Shown here in pieces: positions 45,481-54,003 of a DNA stretch of 64,000 nt. A program made the position numbers and the translations under genes. The notes beneath the pieces are model-generated. The model did not search any database. It was not told where the DNA came from and saw only the letters and a program-made list of their open reading frames with translations. Location of the stretch: contig NZ_LMEW01000031.1 in assembly GCF_001426525.1 (NCBI RefSeq), forward strand, positions 123,711 through 187,710, read 5' to 3'. The DNA is from Massilia sp. Root133. Its GTDB lineage: Bacteria > Pseudomonadota > Gammaproteobacteria > Burkholderiales > Burkholderiaceae_D. Numbering within the stretch: the first letter of the stretch is position 1; each line of letters begins with the position of its first letter.

Positions 45481-45801
45481 ATGAGCTGGATCTACCTGGC
45501 CGTGGCCGGCCTGCTGGAAGTCGCGTGGGCGGTCGGACTCAAATACACGGCGGGCTTCACGCGCCTGTGGCCATCCGTGTTTACGCTCGCCACGATGGCG
45601 GGCAGCGTCGGCATGCTCGGGCTGGCGCTGCGGACCCTGCCGCTCGGTACCGCCTACGCGGTCTGGACGGGCATAGGCACGATCGGCACGGCGGTGGCCG
45701 GGATGGTGCTGCTGGGCGAGCCGGCCGGCGCGCTGCGGCTGCTGTCGATCGGACTCATCGCGGCCGGCATCGTCGGCCTCAAATTGCTGACGCCGGCCTG
45801 A
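45481..45801 (+). CDS. sugE: SugE/Gdx-type small multidrug resistance exporter
   Basis: This 106-residue protein has four transmembrane helices, the essential membrane-embedded Glu in LLEVAWAVGLKY, and the SugE-type AVWTGIGTIGTA segment. This branch of the SMR family exports guanidinium or quaternary ammonium ions as a dual-topology dimer. TATACT at 45445-45450 gives a leader of only about 25 nt, too short for a guanidine riboswitch. Confidence 0.93.
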   Translation: MSWIYLAVAGLLEVAWAVGLKYTAGFTRLWPSVFTLATMAGSVGMLGLALRTLPLGTAYAVWTGIGTIGTAVAGMVLLGEPAGALRLLSIGLIAAGIVGLKLLTPA

Positions 45802-45819
45802 CCGGCATCCGGGCCAACA

Positions 45820-46593
45820 TCAGGGCGTGCCGGCCCAGCGTGCGTAGATGCGGCCCAGCTCGCCGCTGGCCTCCAGCTTGTCGAGGGCGGCGCCCAGCAA
45901 AGGCGCGAGCGCGGGCGCGGCCCTGCGGCTGACCCAGAAATACGTCGGCTCGTCGGCCAGCACGACCGGCAGCACGCGCACGCGGTTTTCCAGCCCTTCC
46001 TTGCGGATCAGGTAGTGCAGGGTGAGGTCGTTGATGTACGCAAAGCGGCCGTGGCCGGCCAGGATCTTGCGCAGGTTCGCGCGGTTGTCGTCGGTCGCAT
46101 CGTCGATCCGCACACCGGCCGCGACCAGGCGTTCCGTGAACACGGAGGCGCGCTGCGTCGTGACGAGGTCGCCCAGCCGCGCGAGGTCTTCCTCCGATTC
46201 GATCGTCACCGGATCGTTCCTGCGTACCACGAGGTAATGGCGGACCTGGTAGATCGGCTTGCCGACCGGCTGCCCGATGCCGAGCCGGCGTGCCGACGAC
46301 ACGAGGCCGCAGGCGGCATCCAGCGTGCCCGTCTCCAGTCCGGTTTCGATGCCGGACAGCGAACGGCTGGTGCGCTGGTAGCCGGTGAAGCGCAGGCGCG
46401 GTTCGATCTTCTGGATGGCCGTCATGATGTCCGGACAGATGCCGGTGACGCGGCCGCCCGCGCGCAGCCACTTCGGTTCCAGCACTTCCTGGGAGGCGAC
46501 GCGAACCTCCAGCGCCCATGCCGCCGGGCCCGCGGCGAGCGCGCATGCCAGCACCGCGCACCGCACTGTCCTTGCGTAATCTTCCATTCGCAT
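45820..46593 (-). CDS. Periplasmic solute-binding protein (PBP type 2)
   Basis: This 257-residue protein of the family-3 solute-binding/transporter substrate-binding class has a signal peptide (to about residue 28, AWA-LEV) and bilobal-domain features (GICPDIMTAI, GLETGTLDAACGLV, EDLARLGDLV). There is no adjacent permease or ATPase, so it may feed an orphan transporter or act as a sensor protein. In-frame ATGs at 46593 and 46587 are both possible. Confidence 0.85.
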   Translation of the reverse strand: MRMEDYARTVRCAVLACALAAGPAAWALEVRVASQEVLEPKWLRAGGRVTGICPDIMTAIQKIEPRLRFTGYQRTSRSLSGIETGLETGTLDAACGLVSSARRLGIGQPVGKPIYQVRHYLVVRRNDPVTIESEEDLARLGDLVTTQRASVFTERLVAAGVRIDDATDDNRANLRKILAGHGRFAYINDLTLHYLIRKEGLENRVRVLPVVLADEPTYFWVSRRAAPALAPLLGAALDKLEASGELGRIYARWAGTP

Positions 46594-46792
46594 GTCGTTC
46601 TGTCGAGATCTTGCGAGACGGCCGATTGTCGCACGACCCGCGCACGTTTGACCTGAATCGTCCCCGCATCGCGGCCGCGCGCGAAGATACCGCTGCCAGC
46701 CCGCCGCGGCCGGCATCGACAAGGAGATGGGATGATGGTCTTCATCGCGAAGCCGGGCCCGGTTGCACACGCCGGCCGGCACGGAGTTCGCC

Positions 46793-47833
46793 ATGCGTGA
46801 GCCGGGGTCCGGGGCGGGCCACTCGCTCTCCATCGTCGTGCCGCTGCGCGACGAGGAAGACAACGTGCTGCCGCTGGTGACCCAGGTCCAGGCCGCGCTG
46901 GCGGGCGCGCCGTGGCCGTGGCAACTGATTCTCGTCGACGACGGCAGCCGCGACCGTACCAGCGAACGCATCCGCGAGGCCGTCGCCGCGGGCCCGCGGC
47001 ACCTGAGCGGCGCGATCCTGCGCCGCGGCTTCGGCCAGACGGCCGCCATGCAGGCCGGCATCGACCTCGCGCGCGGCACCGTCATCGCCACGCTGGATGG
47101 CGACCTGCAGAACAATCCCCACGACATCGTGCGCATGGTGCGCCGCCTGCTCGACGAAGACCTCGACCTTCTCGTCGGCTGGCGCCGCGCGCGCCGCGAC
47201 GGCCTGTGGCGGCGCCTGCCGTCGCGGCTGGGCAACCGGCTGATCGGCCTGCTGACGGGCGTGCCGCTGCACGACTACGGCTGCACGCTGAAGGTCTACC
47301 GTGCCGCCGTGCTGCGCCGGGTGCGCCTGTACGGCGAGATGCACCGCTTCATCCCGAGCTGGATGGCAACCCTCACGTCGCCGGACCGCATCCGGGAGGA
47401 AGAGGTGAGTCACTTCCCGCGCCGTCACGGCCGCTCGAAATACGGCGCGTACGGCGTCGGGCGCGCCGTGAAAGTCTTGCTGGACCTGCTCACGATGGCG
47501 TTCTTCGTGCGCTTCCGCGCCAGCCCGGGTCACTTCTTCGGGCGCATCGGGCTCGGATGCGGCGGCGCCGGGCTCGCCGTGCTGGGGTGGCTGACGTGGC
47601 TGAAGCTGGCCGAGGGCGCCGCCATCGCGGGGCGCCCGCTGCTCCTGCTGGGCATCCTGCTCGTGGTAATCGGCGCGCAATTCGTCTGCACGGGCATCCT
47701 CACCGAAATGCTGGCCCGCACCTGGTTCGAAGCGGGCGGGGCGCCGACCTATCTCGTGCGCGAGACGGTCGGCGGCGCCGGCGAGGACCTGCCGTCCCAC
47801 CAGCGGCCGCGTACGGCACGGGAGCGGCCATGA
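46793..47833 (+). CDS. Family 2 glycosyltransferase (GtrB/ArnC-like)
   Basis: This 346-residue membrane-anchored enzyme loads a sugar onto a polyprenyl phosphate carrier. The GT-A domain (about 10-235) has IVVPLRDEEDNV, VDDGSRDRT and the DGDLQNNP metal-binding motif; two C-terminal hydrophobic hairpins (about 245-310) hold it in the membrane. First gene of a four-gene operon; it overlaps the next gene by 4 bp. RBS CGGAG. The sugar cannot be told from sequence. Confidence 0.92.
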   Translation: MREPGSGAGHSLSIVVPLRDEEDNVLPLVTQVQAALAGAPWPWQLILVDDGSRDRTSERIREAVAAGPRHLSGAILRRGFGQTAAMQAGIDLARGTVIATLDGDLQNNPHDIVRMVRRLLDEDLDLLVGWRRARRDGLWRRLPSRLGNRLIGLLTGVPLHDYGCTLKVYRAAVLRRVRLYGEMHRFIPSWMATLTSPDRIREEEVSHFPRRHGRSKYGAYGVGRAVKVLLDLLTMAFFVRFRASPGHFFGRIGLGCGGAGLAVLGWLTWLKLAEGAAIAGRPLLLLGILLVVIGAQFVCTGILTEMLARTWFEAGGAPTYLVRETVGGAGEDLPSHQRPRTARERP

Positions 47834-49428
47834 GCGCGGCGCGTGGTCGAACGGTACCGGTGCCCCCGTCCGGGGCGCGCGCCGTGTTGGCGGCGTGGGC
47901 ATGGCCGGTCCTGCTGGCGGCGGCCGTGGGGCTCGGGCTGTTTTACAACCTGGGAGCGATCCCGCTGTTCGATGTGGACGAGGGTGCGTTCGGCGAAGCG
48001 ACGCGGGAAATGCTGGTGCGGGGCGACTACGTGTCGACATGGCTGAACGGCCAGCCCCGCTTCGACAAGCCGATCCTCATCTACTGGCTGCAGGCCGCAT
48101 CCGTGCGCCTGTTCGGCCTGGATGAGTTCGCGCTGCGGCTGCCGTCCGTGCTCGCGGCCATGGCGTGGATCGCCGCGATTCACACGTTCACGCGCCAGGT
48201 CGTCGACCGCGACACGGCCCGGGCCGCCGCGTTCATCGCGGCCACGAGCGCGGGCGTCGTCGTGATCGGCCGGGGCGCGATCGCCGATGCGCTGCTGAAC
48301 CTGTTTCTCGCGCTGGCGCTGTTCGATGTCTACCGCGAGCTCGTCGACCCGCGGCCGCGCTGGCGCCGCCGTGCATTCTTCTGGATCGCGCTCGGCGTGC
48401 TGACGAAGGGACCGGTCGCGCTGCTCGTGCCGGCCGCGGCCAGCCTGCTCGCGTTCGGGCTGCAGCGGCGGATGGCCGCCTGGTGGCGCGCGGTGCGCGA
48501 CCCGGCCGGCTGGCTGATCCTGCTCGCCGTCGCGGGGCCCTGGTATGCGCTGGAATACGCGGCCCGAGGCGACGCGTTCCTGGCCGGCTTTGTCATGCGC
48601 CACAACGTCGAACGCTTCCTCGTGCCGCTGCAAGGCCACGCGGGCAGCCCGTTCTTCTATGTGCCGGCGTTGCTGCTGCTCATGCTGCCGTACACGGGTC
48701 TCCTGCTCGCCACGCGTCCCGGCATCCGGCGGCTGCACGCGACGCCGCTCGACACCCTGCTGTGGTGCTGGTTCCTGTTCGTGTTCGGCTTCTTCACGCT
48801 GGCGGGCACCAAGCTGCCGCATTACCTGCTGTACGGCGCGACGCCGCTGTTCATCCAGATGGCGCGCCAAAGGCACGCGCTGCGCAGCCGCGTGGCGGCG
48901 CTGTGGCCGGCGCTGGTGCTGGCCACAGCCGTCGCGGCCCTGCCGTTCGTGCTGCGTCTTGCCGCACCCGGCGCGCGCAACGCCTATGCGCGCGAAGCGC
49001 TGGGGCGGACCGACATGTTCGGCCCCGCATGGCATGCACAGGCGATCGCCCTGCTCGCTTGTGTGGTGCTGCTGGTGCTGTGGCCCGGCCGGCCGGCCAC
49101 GGGCGGGCCGTGGCTCCGCCTCGTCGCGGCGGCGCTGGCCTGTTCGTACGCGATCGGCGGCCTGCTGCTGCCCGCCGTGGCCGAGCTGCAGCAGGGACCC
49201 GTCAAGCGGGCCGCGCTGCTGGCCCGGCAGGCCGGCTGGCCCGTGCGCAGCTGGCGCATCGACGTGCCCAGCTTTTCCGTCTACCGCCGCGCCGTCACGC
49301 CCGCGACGTCGACGCCCCGCCCGGGCGACGTCATCCTCACGCGCAGCGACGCGCTGGACGGTTTGCCGTCACCCGTCCGCGTGCTGTACCGCGAAGGCGG
49401 CGTGCTGCTGGTGCACGTCGAACGGTGA
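47830..49428 (+). CDS. ArnT/PMT-like lipid-linked glycosyltransferase
   Basis: This 532-residue integral membrane GT-C enzyme has about 11-12 helices. The first periplasmic loop carries the catalytic acidic motif FDVDEGAFGEATREML, and RFDKPILIYWLQ follows as in ArnT. It moves a sugar from the undecaprenyl carrier made by the upstream GT2 onto lipid A or another envelope acceptor. The 4-bp overlap with the GT2 gene argues for coupled production. Confidence 0.92.
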   Translation: MSAARGRTVPVPPSGARAVLAAWAWPVLLAAAVGLGLFYNLGAIPLFDVDEGAFGEATREMLVRGDYVSTWLNGQPRFDKPILIYWLQAASVRLFGLDEFALRLPSVLAAMAWIAAIHTFTRQVVDRDTARAAAFIAATSAGVVVIGRGAIADALLNLFLALALFDVYRELVDPRPRWRRRAFFWIALGVLTKGPVALLVPAAASLLAFGLQRRMAAWWRAVRDPAGWLILLAVAGPWYALEYAARGDAFLAGFVMRHNVERFLVPLQGHAGSPFFYVPALLLLMLPYTGLLLATRPGIRRLHATPLDTLLWCWFLFVFGFFTLAGTKLPHYLLYGATPLFIQMARQRHALRSRVAALWPALVLATAVAALPFVLRLAAPGARNAYAREALGRTDMFGPAWHAQAIALLACVVLLVLWPGRPATGGPWLRLVAAALACSYAIGGLLLPAVAELQQGPVKRAALLARQAGWPVRSWRIDVPSFSVYRRAVTPATSTPRPGDVILTRSDALDGLPSPVRVLYREGGVLLVHVER

Positions 49429-49432
49429 GGCG

Positions 49433-50296
49433 ATGCCTGTCTCACTGCGCTCGCCCTGGACCTGGCTCCCGCCCGCCATCGCGCTGGTGCTGGTGGCCGG
49501 CATCCTCGCCACGGGCACCAACCGTGCGCTGTTCCTGTGGCTGAACCGGAGCGGCCAGGGCGTCGGCGACCTCGTGTGGTTCCACCTGACGATGCTGGGC
49601 GATGGCGCGGTGGCGCTGGCGCTCGTGCTGCCCTGGATCCGGCGCGCGCCGCGCCTGTTCTGGGCCGCGCTGCTGGCGGCCGTCGTGGCGGGCCTGTGGA
49701 CCCAGGTCACGAAGGCGTTCGTCGACGTGCCGCGTCCGCTGTCCGTGCTCGCGGGCGGCGCGTTTCACCAGGCCGGACCGGCCTACCGCCGCGTGTCGTT
49801 CCCATCCGGCCACGCCGCGGCCGCGTTCGCGCTCGCCGGCATCTGGGCGATGGGCGTGCGTGGCCGGCGGCTGTGGCGTGGGCTGCTGCTCGTGCTGGCC
49901 AGTCTCGTCGGGGTGTCGCGCATCATGCTTGGTGTGCACTGGCCGCTGGACGTGTTGTGGGGCATGTTGGGCGGCTGGCTGGGCGCGTGGTGCGGCCTCG
50001 CGCTGCAGGCCCGCCGGCAAGGGCCGTGGCAGACGGCGGGAGCGGCCGGCAAGCTGGCCGGTGCGGTGCTGATGGCCGTCGCGGCGAGCCTCGTGGTCAG
50101 CCGCCACATCGGCATCCCGGCGGTGCTGCCCGCGCAGCGCCTGCTCGCGGTCGCGTGCCTCGCCTGGGGCGCCTGGGAGATGGGTTGCCTGTCCCGAGCA
50201 CCGCCGATCCGCGCGCCGCAGGTGCGCTGGTGGCCGCGGAGAATCGGCCTGGTCCGGCTCGTCCAACGGGCACAGAGGAGGAGGCAGGATGGCTGA
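49433..50296 (+). CDS. PAP2-family lipid phosphatase
   Basis: The 287-residue membrane phosphatase shows the full PAP2 triad of motifs: KAFVDVPRP, PSGH and SRIMLGVHWPLDV. It probably removes a phosphate from a lipid carrier or from lipid A in step with the two upstream transferases. It starts 4 bp after the ArnT-like stop and overlaps the LAB_N gene by 8 bp. A hydrophobic C-terminal half (about 195-255) is an addition to the minimal family core. Confidence 0.92.
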   Translation: MPVSLRSPWTWLPPAIALVLVAGILATGTNRALFLWLNRSGQGVGDLVWFHLTMLGDGAVALALVLPWIRRAPRLFWAALLAAVVAGLWTQVTKAFVDVPRPLSVLAGGAFHQAGPAYRRVSFPSGHAAAAFALAGIWAMGVRGRRLWRGLLLVLASLVGVSRIMLGVHWPLDVLWGMLGGWLGAWCGLALQARRQGPWQTAGAAGKLAGAVLMAVAASLVVSRHIGIPAVLPAQRLLAVACLAWGAWEMGCLSRAPPIRAPQVRWWPRRIGLVRLVQRAQRRRQDG

Positions 50297-51098
50297 CGTG
50301 GATGGGTGGCTGCTGCTGGGCTTCGGCGGACAGGCCGTGTTCATGGGCCGGTTCGTCATCCAGTGGCTGGCCAGCGAGCGCGACCGCCGCAGCGTGATCC
50401 CCGTGTCGTTCTGGTACCTGAGCATCGCCGGGGCGCTCGTGCTGCTCGCCTATGCGCTGCACCGGCGCGATCCCGTGTTCGTCGCCGGGCAGGGCCTCGG
50501 CGTCGCGATCTATTTGCGCAACCTGCAGCTGATCCGGCGCTCAGCGCACGGCGAGCAGGGAGACCTTGGCGGCCAGCACGAGCAGCACGGCGCCCACCGT
50601 CCGGTCGAGCCAGACGAGGCGCGCGCGCAGCCACGCCAGCACGGGGCGCGACGAGAACAGCAGCGCGACGAGCGCGAACCAGAGCAGCGACTCGGCGACG
50701 AGCAGCGTCCAGAGCAGGGCGACGTCGGCCGCGGCCAGGTCCGGCTTCAATGCCTGGGACAGCACCGAGCCGAAGTACAGCATGGCCTTCGGATTGAGCA
50801 GGTTCGTGAGGAAGCCGCTGACGAACGCCTTGTGGCCGGCCTGGGCCGCCTGCGCCTCGGGCAGCTGGCCGCGGGAACGCAGGCACTGGATGCCGAGCCA
50901 GGCGAGGTACAGCGCGCCGACGACGGCCAGCACGCGCGACAGGCCCGGCAGTGCGGCCAGCACGAGCGACATGCCGAGGACCGAGACGAGGACGTAGATG
51001 CCGATCGCCGTCGCGACGCCGGCGGCGGCCCACAGGCCGGCACGGCGCCCGGAGACGATGGCGGTGCGGGTCACGACGGCGAAGTCGGGACCCGGTGA
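50289..51098 (+). CDS. LAB_N-domain membrane protein, open frame extended antisense through the LysE gene
   Basis: The first about 86 residues (WLLLGFGGQAVFMGRFVIQWLASERDRRSVIP, WYLSIAGALVLLAYAL, GVAIYLRNLQLIRR) are a complete LAB_N protein, the small family named after the N-terminus of lipid-A-disaccharide synthase, found with GT2/ArnT genes. Relatives end about here. In this sequence no stop comes for another 180 codons, and the frame runs antisense through most of the LysE gene as Gln/Arg/Glu-rich sequence. Either the stop has been lost or a strongly extended protein is made. The useful gene is about 50289-50550. Confidence 0.75.
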   Translation: MADVDGWLLLGFGGQAVFMGRFVIQWLASERDRRSVIPVSFWYLSIAGALVLLAYALHRRDPVFVAGQGLGVAIYLRNLQLIRRSAHGEQGDLGGQHEQHGAHRPVEPDEARAQPRQHGARREQQRDEREPEQRLGDEQRPEQGDVGRGQVRLQCLGQHRAEVQHGLRIEQVREEAADERLVAGLGRLRLGQLAAGTQALDAEPGEVQRADDGQHARQARQCGQHERHAEDRDEDVDADRRRDAGGGPQAGTAPGDDGGAGHDGEVGTR

Positions 51099-51152
51099 GA
51101 TCAGCGCCAGCGCGTGGATGCCGAGGATGAGGAACAAGGTGTCGGACGTCAT
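50541..51152 (-). CDS. LysE/RhtB-family amino-acid exporter
   Basis: This 203-residue inner-membrane exporter has six helices, the start motif SPGPDFAVVTRTAIVSGRRAGL and NPKAMLYFGS typical of the RhtB branch (homoserine/threonine or related efflux). It is convergent with the lipid-modification operon and its coding strand opposes the extended frame of the LAB_N gene. Confidence 0.93.
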   Translation of the reverse strand: MTSDTLFLILGIHALALISPGPDFAVVTRTAIVSGRRAGLWAAAGVATAIGIYVLVSVLGMSLVLAALPGLSRVLAVVGALYLAWLGIQCLRSRGQLPEAQAAQAGHKAFVSGFLTNLLNPKAMLYFGSVLSQALKPDLAAADVALLWTLLVAESLLWFALVALLFSSRPVLAWLRARLVWLDRTVGAVLLVLAAKVSLLAVR

Positions 51153-51220
51153 GGTCTGAAGGCGGCGTGGACGGTGCCGGACATCGTAGCACCGTCTGCG
51201 TCAGTCCGCAGACCTCGACA

Positions 51221-52195
51221 TCACTCGCGCCCGAACGCGGGATTCGGACGCGTGAGGTAGTACCACTCGTGGTTCGGCTGGGCGTTCACGTCCGGGAACA
51301 GGATACGGCCCGCGAATTCCGCGACGACGGGCGTGCCGTCCGCACGCACGCCGATCTGTTCGCCTTCCGCGACGGGGTCGAAGCTGGCCCACTGGCGCGT
51401 GAACTGGTCGCCGGCGTCGAGCTTGTCGTGCACGACGACCATCTGCAGGGCTTCCATCTGTTCGAACGGGATGGGTTGCGGCTCCGGTGCGTCGATGATT
51501 TTCAGGAAGGCAAGGGTGTTCATGATCGCCGTGTACGCGACGTCCGGCGCGCGCGGGTCGAGGTGCTGGCCGCATTCGAGCGTCAGCGCGTAGCCGCCCG
51601 TGCTGCGCATGTATTCCGTCGTGCCCATGCCGTAGCGCAGTACGGTTTGCAGTTCCTGCGCGTTGCCGCGCGAGCGGCGCTGGACGCCCCCGCCATACGC
51701 GGCCATCCAGCCCGTGACGAAGCGGCGCACGCCCAGGCGGCGTGCAAGTGCGCGTTCGGCGCGCATGTGCGTGAACGGCTCCAGCGGGCCCTCGTTGTCG
51801 AGCGGGCCGACCATCACGAACGGTTCGCCGTGCGCGGCGTTGAACGAGTGCAGGTCGAGCAGCACGTCGTGCTGCGCGAGCAGCGGGCACAGCCAGTTGG
51901 CGACATGGTCTTCGAAGTCGTGCGGTTCCGCTTTCGGGGACAGGTCGCGGTTCAGGTTGCGGTCGCCCGAGCGCGTGTTCTGCGCGTAGGCCTTCGGGTT
52001 CACGATGGGGACGAAGGTGACGCTGCCGTTGACGATGGGGAGGGTACCGGCGTCGATCTCCGCCATGATCCGCTGGATGGCCTGGGTGCCGCACTTTTCG
52101 TTGCCGTGCGTGGCACCCATGATGATGACTTTCGGGCCGGGGCCCTGGCCGGTGTAGTTGACGGACTTGAAGTGCAGCTGGCTGGCGGGGATCAT
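51221..52195 (-). CDS. Succinylglutamate desuccinylase/aspartoacylase-family hydrolase
   Basis: This 324-residue zinc carboxypeptidase-like deacylase has the zinc ligands in GATHGNEKCG (His, Glu) and LLDLHSFN (His), with NPKAYAQNTRSGDRNLNRDL supplying the substrate Arg residues. Exact acyl-amino-acid substrate is unknown; it is isolated from arginine succinyltransferase pathway genes, so it is not clearly AstE. Confidence 0.87.
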   Translation of the reverse strand: MIPASQLHFKSVNYTGQGPGPKVIIMGATHGNEKCGTQAIQRIMAEIDAGTLPIVNGSVTFVPIVNPKAYAQNTRSGDRNLNRDLSPKAEPHDFEDHVANWLCPLLAQHDVLLDLHSFNAAHGEPFVMVGPLDNEGPLEPFTHMRAERALARRLGVRRFVTGWMAAYGGGVQRRSRGNAQELQTVLRYGMGTTEYMRSTGGYALTLECGQHLDPRAPDVAYTAIMNTLAFLKIIDAPEPQPIPFEQMEALQMVVVHDKLDAGDQFTRQWASFDPVAEGEQIGVRADGTPVVAEFAGRILFPDVNAQPNHEWYYLTRPNPAFGRE

Positions 52196-52294
52196 GCGTC
52201 GTGTTCCAAAAGAATGAATGCGAAGAATGCCGGCATTGTAGCGTGCCGGCCCCGCCCATGGCATCATCCGTGGTTTTCGTAAAAGAATGTCAGC

Positions 52295-53443
52295 ATGGAC
52301 GGCGTCAATACCGGGACTGCGTCCCGCATCCACGGCCTCGATACCTTGCGCGCCCTTGCGGTCACGCTCGTCGTGCTGCACCACTACACGCTGTTCGTCA
52401 GCGACGCGCCCACGTTCGGCTGGGTCGGGACGATGGGCTGGGCGGGCGTCGACCTGTTCTTCGCGCTGTCCGGCTACCTGATCGGCAACCAGATTTTCGG
52501 GGCGCTCGGTTCCGCCCGCGGGTTCGGCCTAGGCCGGTTTTATGTGCGGCGGCTGCTGCGCACGCTCCCCAATTTCTGGGTCGTGCTCGCACTGTACGCG
52601 TTGTGGCCGGCGTGGCGCGGCGACACGCCGATGCTCCCCCTGTGGCAATACCTCACGTTCACGCAAAACATCCATCTGCAGCCGGGCACCGCGTTTTCCC
52701 ACGCGTGGTCGCTGTGCATCGAAGAGCAGTTCTACATGCTGTTGCCGGCGGCCGCCATCCTTGGTGCCGCGCTGGGGCAAGGCGGCGTGCGGCAGCGCTG
52801 GGCGTGGGGTGCGTTGCTGCTGGCCGTCGCGGGCGGCATGCTGGCCCGCGCGACGATCTGGCAGCACGGCGAGAATGCACCTAACCGACTCGGTTACTAC
52901 TACCAGTACATCTACTACTCGAGCTGGTGCCGCGCCGACGAATTGCTGGCGGGCGTGGCGCTCGCGCTGCTGAAGCATCGCGCGCCCGGGTTGTGGCGCC
53001 GCCTGCTTGCGCACGGCGCTGCGTTGCTCGCCGCCGGCACGGCTGTCATCGGCGCCACGTTCGCGTGGTTTCTTGACGATCACTATGGATACGCGCAGAC
53101 GGTGGCCGGCTACCCGCTGCTCGCGCTCGGCTTTGCCCTGCTGATCCTGGCCGCGCTGGCGCCGGATTCCCTGCTTCACCGCGTGCGCGTGCCGGGCGCG
53201 GCCAGGCTCGCGCTGTGGTCGTACGCGATCTACCTGACGCACAAATCCGTCAGCATTCTCGTCGCGGAACGGCTGGCGCAGGCGGGCCACGGGCCGGAGG
53301 AGGCGCTCACGATCGCCGCATGCATGGCGGCATCGCTGGCGGCCGGGTGGCTGTTGTACATCCTCGTCGAGGCGCCGTTCATGCGCCTGCGCGCACGGTG
53401 GGACGCGGCGCTCAGCCCCGTACCCGCACCGGCGCTTCGATGA
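52295..53443 (+). CDS. Acyltransferase 3 family membrane protein (OafA/YrhL-like)
   Basis: This 382-residue protein has about ten membrane helices, the start motif GLDTLRALAVTLVVLHH with the conserved RxxA and His, the FFALSGYLI segment and RFYVRRLLRTLPNFW. Such enzymes O-acylate surface polysaccharides, lipids or peptidoglycan with acetyl or similar groups. It stands alone; its last 32 bp overlap the convergent gene. No SGNH partner domain is fused. Confidence 0.9.
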   Translation: MDGVNTGTASRIHGLDTLRALAVTLVVLHHYTLFVSDAPTFGWVGTMGWAGVDLFFALSGYLIGNQIFGALGSARGFGLGRFYVRRLLRTLPNFWVVLALYALWPAWRGDTPMLPLWQYLTFTQNIHLQPGTAFSHAWSLCIEEQFYMLLPAAAILGAALGQGGVRQRWAWGALLLAVAGGMLARATIWQHGENAPNRLGYYYQYIYYSSWCRADELLAGVALALLKHRAPGLWRRLLAHGAALLAAGTAVIGATFAWFLDDHYGYAQTVAGYPLLALGFALLILAALAPDSLLHRVRVPGAARLALWSYAIYLTHKSVSILVAERLAQAGHGPEEALTIAACMAASLAAGWLLYILVEAPFMRLRARWDAALSPVPAPALR

Positions 53444-53897
53444 CGTCGAAGGCGGCCGGCATGTCGGCCAGCCAGGCTTGCAGGTGGGCGATGCGCATCG
53501 ACGGGTCGTAGCCGTCCGTGGACGCCAGCGCCGCGCGCAGGCCGGGCAGGGCTTCCGGCGTGCGCGGGCTGTCGCAGGCATCGATCAGCATCGCGACGAG
53601 GTCCGTCGGCGCCGTGCCGCCGCGGCGCAGGCGCGCGTGGATGATGGCCAGCAGCGCGCGCTGCATGCGCGGTGTCGGATGGGTGATGTGGGCAAACACC
53701 ATCGGCGTGTTCGTGATCGCCTCGCAGATCGCCGTCTCCATCCGGTCCGCCGTGAGGTCGGACGCGATGTCGAAATAGGCGCGGTCCCAGCGCGTATGGG
53801 GATAGCGGTGGCCGGGCGGGAAGGCGTCGACGCTTTCCAGGCCGAGGGCGCGGCTGGCGCGGGACAGCAGGGACGACAGGACGGGGAGCAGCGGCAT
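53412..53897 (-). CDS. Hypothetical protein
   Basis: A 161-residue soluble protein of no recognised family, mostly predicted helices, with an invariant-looking RYPHTRWDRAYFDIASDLTADRMETAI segment. No signal peptide or membrane helix is evident beyond a short hydrophobic N-terminus. It is convergent with, and overlaps by 32 bp, the acyltransferase gene. Confidence 0.65.
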   Translation of the reverse strand: MPLLPVLSSLLSRASRALGLESVDAFPPGHRYPHTRWDRAYFDIASDLTADRMETAICEAITNTPMVFAHITHPTPRMQRALLAIIHARLRRGGTAPTDLVAMLIDACDSPRTPEALPGLRAALASTDGYDPSMRIAHLQAWLADMPAAFDVIEAPVRVRG

Positions 53898-54003
53898 CGT
53901 TAGCGAACGTCAATCATGCAATGCGCGCTAGTGTAGACCAAGAACGGGAAACGCGCGGGGAGCAGACGCCATGGTCGCTCGCCCGCGCGGAAAACTGGAA
54001 CGA

